64,000 bases of DNA from Kitasatospora sp. NA04385 (GCF_013364235.1 NZ_CP054919.1:1-64000); one strand, 5' to 3'; shown: positions 37,000 through 46,454, counted from the stretch's first letter. The notes: generated by a model not told the origin, from the sequence alone. Numbers and translations are program-made.

Positions 37000-37371
37000 G
37001 ACAGCGGCGCTGGTCAAACCGGTCCCGGCGAAGGGTTGGGCGATCTGGCGCAGCGTCCGATCGGGGCGGACGGCCGGACGGCACTCCACGGTGGCCTCGG
37101 GCACGACGGGCGGCCCGGAGCCGTCCTGCACCACGCCGTGGACGAGCTCCGCACCCCGCTCCCCTCCTACATCGCCGGCCGGATCGCGCTGCTCGGCGAC
37201 GCGGCCCACCCGATGACCCCCGACCTGGGCCAGGGCGCCTGCCAGGCCCTGGAGGACGCGGTCACTCTGGCCGCCGCCCTCGCCGCCGGGCCCACCGTCG
37301 AGACCGCGCTCGCCCGCTACGACGCCGAGCGCCGACCGCGCAGCCAGGCCGTCGCGAGAGGGCTCAGCTGA
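37000..37371 (+). pseudogene. FAD-dependent monooxygenase, C-terminal remnant
   Basis: The frame reads [40 protein letters not shown], the GD motif and helix of PHBH-type flavin monooxygenases that contact the FAD ribose. The N-terminal Rossmann part is absent and the end ([10 protein letters not shown]) is only slightly beyond the motif, so it is a remnant. It overlaps the end of the convergent DUF4365 gene by eight bases. Confidence 0.65.
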
Positions 37372-38272
37372 CCAGCTGGCGCCTGCCCGTCGCGCCGAAC
37401 CGGTCGACCACCAGGAAGCTCCTGCCGAGCTCGTTCAGGGTCAACTCCAGGCGCCACAGCGCGACTTCACCGTCGTCGGCGTAGGGGCGCAGCCCGGGAA
37501 GCGCGTCCTCTCCCCCGTCTCCGTACTCGCTCCAGTCGGCGTCGTCGTAGGTGTCTGCGTGGAGGTCCACGTGGGCCCAGGCGAACAGACCGGGCACGAC
37601 GTCGGCGTAGCCGGACCGTCCCAGCGCGACGGGCCAGTGGGCGAGCGGGGTCGGCGGCGCACCGTCCTCGTTGTCGACGCCGAGCACGATCTCGCCCCGC
37701 CCGGAGGTCTTGTTGACCCATTCCTCGATGTCGATGACCAGTCGCTGGCCGGCGGTGATCCGCTCCATCCACGGACGCGCCAGTTGCAGATCGCGGATCC
37801 GCAGCACGTAGGGATCGCCGTCGGCGGCTTCACGCAGTGCCGGGGCGGCGGTCTCGTCGAGGACCTGGCCCCGGGGAATCAGCAGCCGCCATCCGTCCCC
37901 GCGGGTCCGCTGCAGCGTTTCCCGGCTGACGGTCTGCCAGTAGCAGACCCTGTCCCGCGGCTCGTAGAGGACCACGACGACCGGCAAGGAGTGGTTGAGC
38001 CAGTACTGGACGTGCTCGGCATCGGGGCGGAACCACCAGCCTCCCCGCGTGGCCTCGCCGAAGAAGCTCTCGCCGCTCTTGATCTGCAGCGCGAGCAGCC
38101 GCCCCCGGACCTCCTCCCCGTCGACGACCTCGACGTGGGCGTCGATCCCGTAGTCCTCGGTCGGCTGTTCTCGAAACAGCCACTGGAGCCCGTCCTGGAC
38201 CGCGAGTTGGACATGGGTGACCCCTTCGCTGGCGACCTTGGCAGCAGGAGTTCGGCGCATCATGAGAGCCAT
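37364..38272 (-). CDS. DUF4365 domain protein, predicted nuclease-like
   Basis: 302 residues from ATG 38272 (alternatives at 38263 and 38260). The N-terminal 150 residues fit DUF4365: [33 protein letters not shown], then [20 protein letters not shown]. The Asp and Gln-x-Lys spaced this way recall PD-(D/E)xK nuclease folds, which I state as likely rather than shown. The remaining half is unassigned. It lies 101 bases downstream of a helical-repeat gene on the same strand, possibly one operon. DUF4365 genes often occur near defence loci. Confidence 0.65.
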   Translation of the reverse strand: MALMMRRTPAAKVASEGVTHVQLAVQDGLQWLFREQPTEDYGIDAHVEVVDGEEVRGRLLALQIKSGESFFGEATRGGWWFRPDAEHVQYWLNHSLPVVVVLYEPRDRVCYWQTVSRETLQRTRGDGWRLLIPRGQVLDETAAPALREAADGDPYVLRIRDLQLARPWMERITAGQRLVIDIEEWVNKTSGRGEIVLGVDNEDGAPPTPLAHWPVALGRSGYADVVPGLFAWAHVDLHADTYDDADWSEYGDGGEDALPGLRPYADDGEVALWRLELTLNELGRSFLVVDRFGATGRRQLVS

Positions 38273-38373
38273 TGTCCGCCACCCCGGCGCACCTCCGCCG
38301 CGGAGAGCATCACGCCGGTCAAGACCCCCACCGTCAACTCGGCGGTGGGCCGGGCGGAGGTCGGGCCGGGGGC

Positions 38374-39543
38374 TCAGGATCGGTGGAGGAGGGCGACCGC
38401 TTCGGCGAAGTCGGCACGCGCGGGCTCGAAGGATCGCGCCGCGACGAAGAACATCGACCGGTCGGTGAGGGCGCGGGCGAGGCGTGCGGGGTCGGCGGGC
38501 AGGCGGCGGGCGAACGTCACCCCCTCGTCGAAGTACGGTGCGAAGCGCTCCTCGAACAGGTGGGGGCGGTCGCCCTCGCGGACGGCCGCGCGGATGCTGA
38601 TCCGGCGTTGGACGTCGACCAGTTCGGGCAGCCGGTCGGCCGCCCCCAGCCTCGCCGCCTCCGCTTCGAGGCCGGGCAGCATCCCGAGGAAACCGTCCCG
38701 CACGTCGGACGACCATCCGAGGTCCGTGCCGAACGGCGGCATCGGGGACCGGGGGCTCGCGGCGGGTTCGGCGGCCCGGCCCGACAGGACGAAGAGCGTC
38801 CGCCACCACCCCAGGATGCAGCTCCAGTTCTCCGGCTCGCCCGTGGTCGCGAGCTCCTCCAGGACGCTCAGGGCCTCCCGGCGGGCGGCCGCCGCACCCG
38901 CCCCGTCCCCGGCCGTTTCCCGCATCCGGGAGAAGTGGACCAACTCCCAGGTGAGTATCGCCAGAGCGGTCCGCCGTTCGGCCGCCTCGTGCCGGGTCTC
39001 CTCGATGAGCCCGCGGAAGACCGTCGATGCGGCGTCGTGCCGACCGGCGCCCTCCAGGTTGGCCGCCCACCGCACCACGGTCCAGAAGGAGTGCTCCGGG
39101 ATTCCGTTCCGGGCGGCTTCTTCGTCGAGTTCCGCGGCCTCCCCGAAGCGACCCTCCTCGGCCAGCACGCTCCCCAGGGGCCCACTGCGTCCGGCCTCGG
39201 CCAGCTCCACACAGATCGCGCGCCCTTCCTCCCTGCGCCCGAGGGCGAACAGGGAAGCCCGGTAGGCGTCCAGGGCACGGCACAACAGCTCCGCCCGGTC
39301 CGCCGCACCGGGCTCCATCGTGCGCGCGGCCCGGCAGGCCTCGGCGGTCAGCGCGACGTGCGCCTTCGGGTCCCGGCTCTCGTGACGCAACGCGAGGAGG
39401 GCCTCGACCAACTTCGGCACGTACGCCTCCGGGCTCACCTCGGCCAGCACGCGGTACGCACCGACCGACTCGGCCCGCCCCAACCTGCCTGACCCCAGCA
39501 GCAGCACGCGGGCCCGAAGCACCGCATCGTGATCGATCGTCAC
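38374..39543 (-). CDS. Helical (TPR-like) repeat protein, 389 residues
   Basis: Alanine- and arginine-rich helices with TPR-like spacing: AELLCRALDAYRASLFALG, SVLAEEGRFGEAAELDEEAA, RALTDRSMFFVAARSFEPAR. It has no signal or membrane segment. Similar proteins serve as scaffolds; none is assigned here. The gene precedes the DUF4365 gene on the same strand. Confidence 0.55.
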   Translation of the reverse strand: MTIDHDAVLRARVLLLGSGRLGRAESVGAYRVLAEVSPEAYVPKLVEALLALRHESRDPKAHVALTAEACRAARTMEPGAADRAELLCRALDAYRASLFALGRREEGRAICVELAEAGRSGPLGSVLAEEGRFGEAAELDEEAARNGIPEHSFWTVVRWAANLEGAGRHDAASTVFRGLIEETRHEAAERRTALAILTWELVHFSRMRETAGDGAGAAAARREALSVLEELATTGEPENWSCILGWWRTLFVLSGRAAEPAASPRSPMPPFGTDLGWSSDVRDGFLGMLPGLEAEAARLGAADRLPELVDVQRRISIRAAVREGDRPHLFEERFAPYFDEGVTFARRLPADPARLARALTDRSMFFVAARSFEPARADFAEAVALLHRS

Positions 39544-39786
39544 CGTTCTCCCTGTCTCCGGACGATGTACGAAGGAGATTCTGAGAGTCGGGGAACGGGA
39601 CGGACAAGCCTCACGTCCTGTGCGTTCCGTCCTACGGAAAACGGCGCCGACCTGTCATGATGGACGTGCTCACAGCCTTGCGGCTCCCGTTCGACACCAC
39701 CGCTCACCCGCCACCACAGGCCGGGGAGAAGTCGTCGGCAGGGGCGTTCTCCTCGGCGGCAGTCGGCGCCGGGGGTTCCGGGGCGG

Positions 39787-40299
39787 TTACCAGCCGAGTG
39801 GTTCGGGGTGCCGGTCGGGGGCGGTGGGTTCGGCTCCGGCGTCGGCGAAGGCGCGCAGGGCCCGGACCAGGCCGGTGCGCTGGCGGGCGGGCATGGCCTG
39901 GACGATGCGGCGGATCTCCTCGCGGCGGCGCTCGGTGGCCTCGACGACGGTGCGGACGCCCAGGTCGGTGAGGGCGGCGCGCACCTCGCGGCGGTCCTCG
40001 GGGCGGGTGTCGCGCACGACCATGCCGGCGGCGGTGAGGCGTTCCAGCATGCGCAGCGCGGTGGACGGGTTGACGGCGAGGTGCTCGGCCAGGCGGGAGA
40101 GGCTCATCGCGCCCCTGGAGTGCAGCAGGACGAGCATCCGGAACTGCGGGAGGGTCAGCGACTCGGCGACCTCGCCGAGCGAGCGCGCCGAGATCGCGAC
40201 CAGGACCCGGGAGGCGGTCAGGACCGCGGTGACCAGGTCCTCCTCCGGACCTCCCTGGTGCGGGAGGTCGGGTTCCGATGGCGAGTGATCGTCCGTCAT
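39787..40299 (-). CDS. MarR-family transcriptional regulator
   Basis: 170 residues with wHTH TLPQFRMLVLLHSRGAMSL, LAEHLAVNPSTALRMLERLT and wing RPEDRREVRAALTDLG. ATG at 40299 follows AAGGAC. A CTTTGC-N5-GCAAAG palindrome lies 107 bp upstream, and equal palindromes lie before the next two minus-strand genes, so it probably regulates itself and them. Such regulators respond to phenolics or oxidants. Confidence 0.85.
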   Translation of the reverse strand: MTDDHSPSEPDLPHQGGPEEDLVTAVLTASRVLVAISARSLGEVAESLTLPQFRMLVLLHSRGAMSLSRLAEHLAVNPSTALRMLERLTAAGMVVRDTRPEDRREVRAALTDLGVRTVVEATERRREEIRRIVQAMPARQRTGLVRALRAFADAGAEPTAPDRHPEPLGW

Positions 40300-40405
40300 G
40301 GGTCCTTTCTACCTCCTGCGCCCCGGCGCGCGGAGCGCGGAGTGCGCCCGGTGTCGGCTCGCGAGTCGGCTCTCCGCGCACCGGGTCCGGAGCGTTCGGC
40401 GTTTT

Positions 40406-40422
40406 CTTTGCATCACGCAAAG
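40406..40422. promoter_or_regulatory. Palindromic operator 1 (before marR)
   Basis: CTTTGCATCACGCAAAG: perfect 6-bp arms, five-base centre. Confidence 0.65.
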
Positions 40423-40537
40423 GTCTTCTCGGCGCCGGGCCGTCCACCTCGCACAGGCGCTCCACCGGCCGCCGCCTCGGGGACCGGGCGTTCCCCTGGC
40501 AGCGACGTCCCCGTCGGCGCGGCCGGGCCGGCTCTCC

Positions 40538-41608
40538 TCAGGCCGGCTCGTCCGAGCGGCGGCGCAGCAGCATCATCGCCGCGTCGTCCTTGAGCGGGCC
40601 CGCCGCGTGGGCGGCGACGTCGCGGCGCAGCGCCTCCAGCGCGCCGTCCGGGTCGTCGACCGACAGCAGGCCGGCCCGTTCCGGCAGGGGGTAGAACTCG
40701 CCGGTGTGGTCGCGGGTCTCGGTGACGCCGTCGGTGTAGAGCAGCAGTTGGTCGCCCGAGCCGAGGCGCAGGTCGTGGGCCTCGGGCCCGGCCGGGCCGA
40801 GGCCGGCGAGGCCGAGCGGCGGGGCGCACCGGGCGGGTTCGGCCCACCGTGCCCGGCTGTCGGCGCGCACGACCAGCGGCGGCGGGTGGCCGTAGTTGAG
40901 CAGGGTCACGGTGCCGTCGGCGGTGATCTCGGCGAGGATCGCGCTGACGAACTCCTCGCCGTCCAGCCGCCGGTCGAGGGCGCGTTCGATCCGGGCGCCG
41001 ACGGCTTCCAGGTCGGGTTCGTCGGGCGTAGCCTCGCGGAAGGCGCCGAGCACGACGGCGGCGGTCTCCACCGCGTCCAGGCCCTTGCCCCGCACGTCGC
41101 CGACCACGACCCGGGTGGTGCCCGCGAGGGTGGGGACGACCTCGTAGAGGTCGCCGCCGATGCGGGCCGCGGCGGCGGCGCTGGTGTAGGAGACGGCCAG
41201 GCGCACCGGCCCGGCGAGCGTCGGCACGGGCCGCAGCAGGACGCGCTGGGCCGCCTCGGCGACCGAGCGGACGTCGGCGAGTTCGCGCTCGGCCCGTCGG
41301 CGCAGCGCGGCGGCCAGGGCGGCGGCCGCGGTGACTCCGGCGACCGAGGCGAGCGCGACGGTGGCCCGTCTGCTGCCGAACAGGCCGTCGTAGCAGGCGG
41401 CGGCCGTGCACAGGACGAAGGCCGGCGCGCCGACCAGCAGGGCGCGGCGGACGGTGCCGCTGACGCAGGCGAAGGCCGGGCCGATCGAGAACAGGGCGAG
41501 GTGGCCGACCTCCGGGCCGGCCGAGAGCCCGACCGCGGCGACGGCCGCCATGGCGGCGAACGGCAGGACGGGCAGCCGCAGGTCCACTCCGGTTCCGCGG
41601 GGCTGCAT
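40538..41608 (-). CDS. SpoIIE/PP2C-type phosphatase with membrane helices
   Basis: ATG at 41608 after AAAGGGG. Several N-terminal helices (VLPFAAMAAVAAVGLSA; LLVGAPAFVLCTAAACY) precede a PP2C domain with ARIGGDLYEV, VVVGDVRGKGLDAV, LLLYTDGVTE and KDDAAMMLL, the metal-binding acidic residues of SpoIIE phosphatases. The family dephosphorylates anti-anti-sigma factors. Operator 2 lies 41 bp upstream. No sensor or PAS domain is present. Confidence 0.85.
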   Translation of the reverse strand: MQPRGTGVDLRLPVLPFAAMAAVAAVGLSAGPEVGHLALFSIGPAFACVSGTVRRALLVGAPAFVLCTAAACYDGLFGSRRATVALASVAGVTAAAALAAALRRRAERELADVRSVAEAAQRVLLRPVPTLAGPVRLAVSYTSAAAAARIGGDLYEVVPTLAGTTRVVVGDVRGKGLDAVETAAVVLGAFREATPDEPDLEAVGARIERALDRRLDGEEFVSAILAEITADGTVTLLNYGHPPPLVVRADSRARWAEPARCAPPLGLAGLGPAGPEAHDLRLGSGDQLLLYTDGVTETRDHTGEFYPLPERAGLLSVDDPDGALEALRRDVAAHAAGPLKDDAAMMLLRRRSDEPA

Positions 41609-41648
41609 GATGCCCCTTTCCGGCGGCAGGGTGCACCGCCACCGCTGC

Positions 41649-41665
41649 CTTTGCACTGGGCAAAG
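41649..41665. promoter_or_regulatory. Palindromic operator 2 (before the phosphatase)
   Basis: CTTTGCACTGGGCAAAG: perfect 6-bp arms, five-base centre, 41 bp before the ATG at 41608. Confidence 0.65.
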
Positions 41666-41754
41666 TGACGGCACAAGGCCCATCGGCGGTTCCCGCGCAC
41701 GTCAGCGCGGGGGCGGCCCCGAGCGGTGGCGGCGGACATCGGTCGGCTGTTCCA

Positions 41755-41973
41755 TCAGGATTCCGGCTCCGAAGGCGGCTCCGGAGCCTGCGGGCGCCCG
41801 GGCGCGGGCCGCTGCGGGCCGGCGGCCAGGGAGCGGTCGATCTCCTTGATGACCCGGGCCGCGTCGGTCAGGCGGGCCTTGGCGGCGGCGACCTCCGCGA
41901 GCAGTCGGGCGGCGATCCGGTCGGCGCTCTCGGCCCCGTCCGGCTCCCCGGGGCCCGTGGGGGTGCGCTCCAC
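41755..41973 (-). CDS. Small coiled-coil protein, 72 residues
   Basis: GTG at 41973 with AAGGAG seven bases upstream. The centre is one amphipathic helix (DRIAARLLAEVAAAKARLTD, AARVIKEIDRSL) with heptad spacing, and the tail is Pro-rich. Longer starts to 42165 would cross operator 3. No family recognised; likely co-regulated with the phosphatase. Confidence 0.5.
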   Translation of the reverse strand: MERTPTGPGEPDGAESADRIAARLLAEVAAAKARLTDAARVIKEIDRSLAAGPQRPAPGRPQAPEPPSEPES

Positions 41974-42105
41974 GCCGCCGCTCCTTGCAGTCTCGGCTTC
42001 TCCGGGCGGCCCCCCGTCCCGGGGAGCGCGGCGCGGGATCTTCGACCTCCGGGGGAGTCGGACACGGTTCCGGGGAGGCGCGCCCGACCGCCCGCGACCC
42101 ACTTT

Positions 42106-42121
42106 ATTGCACAATGCAAAG
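42106..42121. promoter_or_regulatory. Palindromic operator 3
   Basis: ATTGCACAATGCAAAG, core TTGC-N5-GCAA, same spacing as operators 1 and 2 with one arm degraded; 133 bp before the small coiled-coil gene. Confidence 0.55.
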
Positions 42122-42223
42122 AATGGACAAGCTCGCACCAGCCGGACGTGACGCTTGATGCGCACCGGCGTTCACCGCGACTCCTCAGCGGGAGGACCCG
42201 CGGCCCCAACGGCGCCCGCGGGC

Positions 42224-43252
42224 TCAGCCCAGGTCGAGGAGCTGTTCGTGGAAGCCGCCGAAGCCCCGGGCGGTGTCGACGAGGTGGACTTCCAGGATCC
42301 AGTGGCAGACCCGCCCGGCCCGGTCGGTGCGGCACATGGGGGTGGTGTTGCCGGGGGCGATGTAGGACTCGATCTCGGCGGCGTCGATCTTCTCGTGCGG
42401 GAACTCGCCGACCAGGTGCCCGGCGTGGCCGCTGCCGCCGAGCGTCCAGCCCGCGGCCCGGGCGAGGCGGTCGACCTCGGCGTGCAGCTGGGCGCCGGTG
42501 ATGTCGGGGTGGGCGGCGAAGTAGCGGCGCCCGGCGTCGAACACGGCGGGCAGGTCGGCGGCGAGGCGGAGCTTGTCGGGGTCGCGGCCCAGGACGTAGG
42601 TGCGGCCGAGGTCGGCCTCGAACTCCTCGAAGATCGGGCCGAAGTCGGCGAAGGCGATGTCGTCGGCCGCCAGCACGCGGTCCGGCGGGTTCTCGCGGTA
42701 GGGGAACAGGGTGTGCGGGCCGGAGCGGACGATGCGCTTGTGCCAGTGCTTGGTCGTCCCGAACATCTCGTTGGCCAGGTCGCGGATGCCGTCGCTGACG
42801 GCCTGTTCGCTCCGGCCGGGGGCGACGAGGCCGCGCCGGGCCACCTCGTCGAAGAGGCGGGCGGCCTTGCCCTGGGCGTCGAGCAGCCGCCGGGCCCGGA
42901 AGTCCTCCGCGGTGGCGGTGTCGATGTAGACCCAGGCCCGGGCGCCGGAGCGCAGGTCGGCCTTGACGCGCAGGTAGTCCGCGACCTCGTAGTGGTCGGC
43001 GGCCTCCAGCTCCGCGGGGCTGAGCGTGAAGACGGTGCCCTCGATCGCGTCGCCGGGGTCGTCGGAGCGGACGGCCACCGGGTGGCGGTCGCTGCCGCTG
43101 TCGGCGATCACGTCCGGGTCGGTGATCGTCACGGTGTCCAGCCGGAAGCCGGTCAGCGCGTCGGGGGCGCCTTCCAGCTCGCGCCCGAACCGGGCCCGTT
43201 GGACCTGCGGGAGCCGCAGCGTCCCGTACGAGAACAGCAACTGGTCGGACAC
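42224..43252 (-). CDS. AIG2-like cyclotransferase fused to M24 domain
   Basis: Residues 1-120 are an AIG2/gamma-glutamylcyclotransferase-like fold (LLFSYGTLRLPQVQ with the YGTLR loop; GTVFTLSPAELEAADHYE). Residues 130-342 are M24 aminopeptidase-P-like: HTLFPYRENPPDRVLAADD, IAFADFGPIFEEFEADLG, SGHAGHLVGEFPHEK. I can see possible ligands (D in ADFGP, H in GHAGH) but not every M24 metal residue, so activity is uncertain. The two halves usually occur separately; together they could act on glutamyl or prolyl peptides (inference). Confidence 0.65.
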   Translation of the reverse strand: MSDQLLFSYGTLRLPQVQRARFGRELEGAPDALTGFRLDTVTITDPDVIADSGSDRHPVAVRSDDPGDAIEGTVFTLSPAELEAADHYEVADYLRVKADLRSGARAWVYIDTATAEDFRARRLLDAQGKAARLFDEVARRGLVAPGRSEQAVSDGIRDLANEMFGTTKHWHKRIVRSGPHTLFPYRENPPDRVLAADDIAFADFGPIFEEFEADLGRTYVLGRDPDKLRLAADLPAVFDAGRRYFAAHPDITGAQLHAEVDRLARAAGWTLGGSGHAGHLVGEFPHEKIDAAEIESYIAPGNTTPMCRTDRAGRVCHWILEVHLVDTARGFGGFHEQLLDLG

Positions 43253-43425
43253 GTGACCCCCCGTGAGAGCATGGCACCTGCTAGCGGATTCGCCACTCTA
43301 GCGTGGCATCTGCCAGGGTCGGCCCGTGATATCGGCCACGCCGGGGCGGCCGCGGGCGTCGCGCCGCGCCGCGCCCGTAGCGCCGCACGCCTCGCGCCGC
43401 GCCCGTCGCGCCATTCGCGCCGGGC

Positions 43426-43875
43426 TCAGTGCGGGGCCGGTCCGATCCAGACCTCGGTGACGCCGCCGATGTAGCGGGCGCCGCAGCGGTCGGCGGGCAC
43501 CACCAGCTGCGGGCCCGCGCCGTCCAGGGGTGTGCCGTCGGCGCTGGTGGCCAGCAGGATCTGCTGGCCACCGAAGTCGGGGTCGATCTCGGCCCAGGAC
43601 AGCACCGCGCAGTGGCCGTCCGCACCGGTGACCGTCAGCAGGAAGCGCAGGCGCTGCTTGCGGCCGCGCAGGTCGATCCGCGGCCGGGCCCGGTGCACGA
43701 CGTCCCACAGCTTCGGCCCCTCGAAGCCGTGGCGCTGCTCGCCCTCGGTCAGGCAGTCGAAGCTCACCTCGACCCGCTGGGCCGGCAGGGTGCGCAGCTG
43801 GGCGACGGTCAGCCGCAGCGGTTCCTCGACGCTGCCGTGGAACCGTACGGCGGGCGCCGCGGTGGTGGTGGTCAT
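43426..43875 (-). CDS. Sulfite-oxidase-type molybdopterin domain protein
   Basis: 149 residues from ATG 43875. The fold is that of the SUOX molybdopterin domain: VSFDCLTEGEQRHGFEGP, where the Cys would bind Mo, KLWDVVHRARP, and VPADRCGARYIGGVTEVW. It has no signal peptide and no dimerisation domain. Redox partner and substrate unknown; two longer relatives lie at 53.7-57.4 kb. Confidence 0.7.
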   Translation of the reverse strand: MTTTTAAPAVRFHGSVEEPLRLTVAQLRTLPAQRVEVSFDCLTEGEQRHGFEGPKLWDVVHRARPRIDLRGRKQRLRFLLTVTGADGHCAVLSWAEIDPDFGGQQILLATSADGTPLDGAGPQLVVPADRCGARYIGGVTEVWIGPAPH

Positions 43876-44446
43876 GGTGCTCCTTCCCGGCCGCCACGGC
43901 GGGTCCCGTACCGGCCGGGTGGCGCACGGCGGCATCGCAGCTGCGTGCCGTGGTCGGTATTTTCGCCAGCGGATGCCAGGAGTATGCGCCTGATGGCCCA
44001 TCAGATGCGGCTGCCACGCAGCCGGGCGGAACCGCGCGGGCGGAACCGCGCGGGCGGGTCCACGACGGCGCGGGGACGGTTCGCGGTCACGGCCGTACGG
44101 CCGCACGGCTGCCGGGGCGGGGCGAGCGCCGGTGAGTGCAGGTGCCGGGCCGCAGAGAGCCCGCGGTTCGTCCCCGCGCTGGAGAAGGTGCGGGTCCACG
44201 GGCCGATCGGTCGGCCCCGCAAGCAGCAGGGGCGGCAGCACGACCAGGGCCAGGCACGCCGGGCCTGGACCCTGCCGGCCTCCTCCCCCGCCGCCGAGCC
44301 GTTCCACCCGGCGGGATGCGGGCTGTGCGGCAACGCTCCTGCGGTGCAGGGCCGTTGGTGGTCGGACAAATCGACAACTCACTGTTGAACCGGCCTGTCC
44401 GAGCCGTAGCCTGTCCCCTCGGGTTGATCAACTGGGCGGGGGTGCC
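43876..44446. other. Intergenic stretch, no gene seen
   Basis: No supported ORF; divergent genes on both sides, so promoters for both must lie here. I see no clear operator. Confidence 0.5.
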
Positions 44447-45256
44447 ATGACCGGGGGCAGGGCGATGGACGAGGGCGGTCGAACGACGAAGGACCCGGCC
44501 CCCGGGGAACCGGCGTCCGAGGGCAGTGCGGCACACGCGACGGCTGGTCCGCCGCCCCCTCCCCCGCACCTGGCGCCACCGCGCCCTCCACAGCCCGCGC
44601 AGCCTGCGCAGTCCGCACGGCCCGCGCCGCCTCCGCAGGTGCCTGCGCCCCTGCCCCCGGACCGGCCGCGCTGGTGGCAGCGCAGGCGGCGGACGATCGC
44701 GCTCGGACTGCTCACGCTGGCGATGCTGCTCATGGCACTGGCCTACGCCGCGGCCCAGGCCGCTCGGAACGGCGGACTGGTGGTGCTCATCGAGGCCTTC
44801 CACCACCCGCTGCTGTACGGCGCCACCGTGCTGCTGCTGATCGTCCTCGCCGTCCTGCTCGGGTTCCGTTCCCGCACGACCAGGACACTGCTGCTGTTCC
44901 CGATCCTCAGCTGCACCCTGCTGGCCGCGCCCTTCGCCCTGTTCGGCTTCGCCGGCACGCCCCACCAGACCATGGACCGGCCGGCTCCCGGCCGCTCCGA
45001 CCGCAGCCTGGTGATCCACGAGGGCACCGCGGTGATCGACCCGCTCTGGTGGGTCTCGGTGGACGCCGGCTCCGGCCTGATCGCCCGGCGGTGGCCGGTC
45101 GGCTACTTCAACGGCGACGCCCCCGACAACGCACTGGCCTCGGCCCAGTGGGACGGACCCGACCGGATCAAGCTCACCACCGGAGGCGGCGAGGTGTTCG
45201 TGATAGCCCTCGACCCCGAGACCGGCCGGCCCGAACGCCGGGTACGAGCAGGCTGA
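44447..45256 (+). CDS. Membrane protein with Pro-rich N-terminus
   Basis: 269 residues from ATG 44447. About 85 residues of Pro/Ala-rich cytosolic leader precede three helices (ALGLLTLAMLLMALAYAAA; GATVLLLIVLAVLLGF; LLLFPILSCTLLAAPFALFG) and a soluble outside domain (SLVIHEGTAVIDPLWWVSVD, LTTGGGEVFVIALDPETG). No family recognised. Confidence 0.6.
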   Translation: MTGGRAMDEGGRTTKDPAPGEPASEGSAAHATAGPPPPPPHLAPPRPPQPAQPAQSARPAPPPQVPAPLPPDRPRWWQRRRRTIALGLLTLAMLLMALAYAAAQAARNGGLVVLIEAFHHPLLYGATVLLLIVLAVLLGFRSRTTRTLLLFPILSCTLLAAPFALFGFAGTPHQTMDRPAPGRSDRSLVIHEGTAVIDPLWWVSVDAGSGLIARRWPVGYFNGDAPDNALASAQWDGPDRIKLTTGGGEVFVIALDPETGRPERRVRAG

Positions 45257-45359
45257 CAACCCGACCGCGGCCGCACGGACCGGGGCACCGATGCGTGCCC
45301 CTGCTGCCCGCGGAGGGCATGCTCGTCCGGGGCGCGGTGGTTCGCCATCCAACGGGCGG

Positions 45360-46412
45360 TCAGGCGGTCAGGACGACTTTTCCGGCGACGGTGCCGGACT
45401 CGGCCAGCCGCATGGCCTCGGCGGCTCGGGCGAGGGGGAGTTCGGCGGCGATGGTCGCGGTGATCTCGCCGCTGCGCAGGGCCTCGAACACCTCGGTGAG
45501 GTCGGTGCGCAGCCGGGCCCGGAAGCGGGTGCGGTGGAGCGCCCGGCCGGCCCAGACGTTGTAGAAGTGGGCGTGGCGGCCGGTGGGCAGGGTGTTCCAC
45601 AGCCACACCCGGCCGAGGAGCTTGAGGACGGGCCACTGCTTGGAGCCGTCGTCGTCGCGGGTGGAGGCGCTGCCGTAGGAGACGAGCGTGCCGCCGGGGG
45701 CGAGCAGCCGCCAGGAGTCGACCAGGCCGCGGCCGCCGACGTGGTCGAAGACGGCGTCCACGCCCCGGGGGGCCAGTTCGCGGACCCGGGCGGGGACGTC
45801 CTCGGTGCGGTAGTCGATCGGGGCCACCCCCCGTGCGCGCAGGGCCGCGTGGTGGCGTGCGGAGGCGGTGCCGATCACGTTCACGCCGGCGGCGCGGGCG
45901 AGTTGGACCAGGACCGAGCCGACACCGCCGTTGGCGCCGTGCACCAGGACGGTCTGCCCGGCGCGCACGCGGGCCTTGCGGTGCAGCATCTGCCAGGCGG
46001 TGACGCCGTTGACCACCACCGTTTCCGCCTCGGCCGCGCCGACCCCGTCCGGGACCGGAACCAGGTCGGCGGCGTCGACGACCACGTGGCTGGCCCAGCC
46101 GCCGACCTTCAGCAGGACCGCGACCCGCGTGCCGACCAGCTCGGGGGCGACGCCCGCACCGACCGCCGCGACCGTGCCGACCACGTCGTAGCCGGGGACG
46201 AAGGGGAAGGGCGGCTGGTCGTAGTAGCGGCCCCGGCGCATCTGCTGCTCGGCGAAGGAGACGCCCGTCGCCTCCATCCGGACCACGGCCCGGCCCGCGC
46301 CCGCGGTGGGGACGGTTCCGCGCCGCACGTGCAGGCCCTCGGGCTCCACCTTGCCCGGCAGTACGACCTCGACCAGTTCTCCGGCACCCATCACGGCCTC
46401 CTCGATCCCCAC
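45360..46412 (-). CDS. Zinc-type alcohol dehydrogenase/quinone reductase
   Basis: Medium-chain reductase: N-terminal GroES-like fold (PPFPFVPGYDVVGTVAAVG), Rossmann motif VLVHGANGGVGSVLVQLA, NADPH-type. No zinc-ligand Cys or His pair, so it is of the quinone-oxidoreductase kind. It is divergent from a TetR gene with a palindrome between, so it is probably the repressed target, reducing quinones or enones. Confidence 0.85.
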   Translation of the reverse strand: MGIEEAVMGAGELVEVVLPGKVEPEGLHVRRGTVPTAGAGRAVVRMEATGVSFAEQQMRRGRYYDQPPFPFVPGYDVVGTVAAVGAGVAPELVGTRVAVLLKVGGWASHVVVDAADLVPVPDGVGAAEAETVVVNGVTAWQMLHRKARVRAGQTVLVHGANGGVGSVLVQLARAAGVNVIGTASARHHAALRARGVAPIDYRTEDVPARVRELAPRGVDAVFDHVGGRGLVDSWRLLAPGGTLVSYGSASTRDDDGSKQWPVLKLLGRVWLWNTLPTGRHAHFYNVWAGRALHRTRFRARLRTDLTEVFEALRSGEITATIAAELPLARAAEAMRLAESGTVAGKVVLTA

Positions 46413-46437
46413 CCACCCCGTTAGCGGGTAGCGCTTT

Positions 46438-46454
46438 AGTTATAGGTTATAACT
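46438..46454. promoter_or_regulatory. Operator palindrome between reductase and TetR genes
   Basis: AGTTATAGGTTATAACT: perfect 7-bp arms around GGT, in an AT-rich patch within the divergent intergenic region. It is the only strong palindrome there and suits a TetR dimer. Confidence 0.75.

Noticed and set aside
34702..37209. 835-residue open frame on the minus strand opposite the adhesin
   Set aside because: Its repeats only mirror the SpaA repeats of the plus strand; no start or domain.
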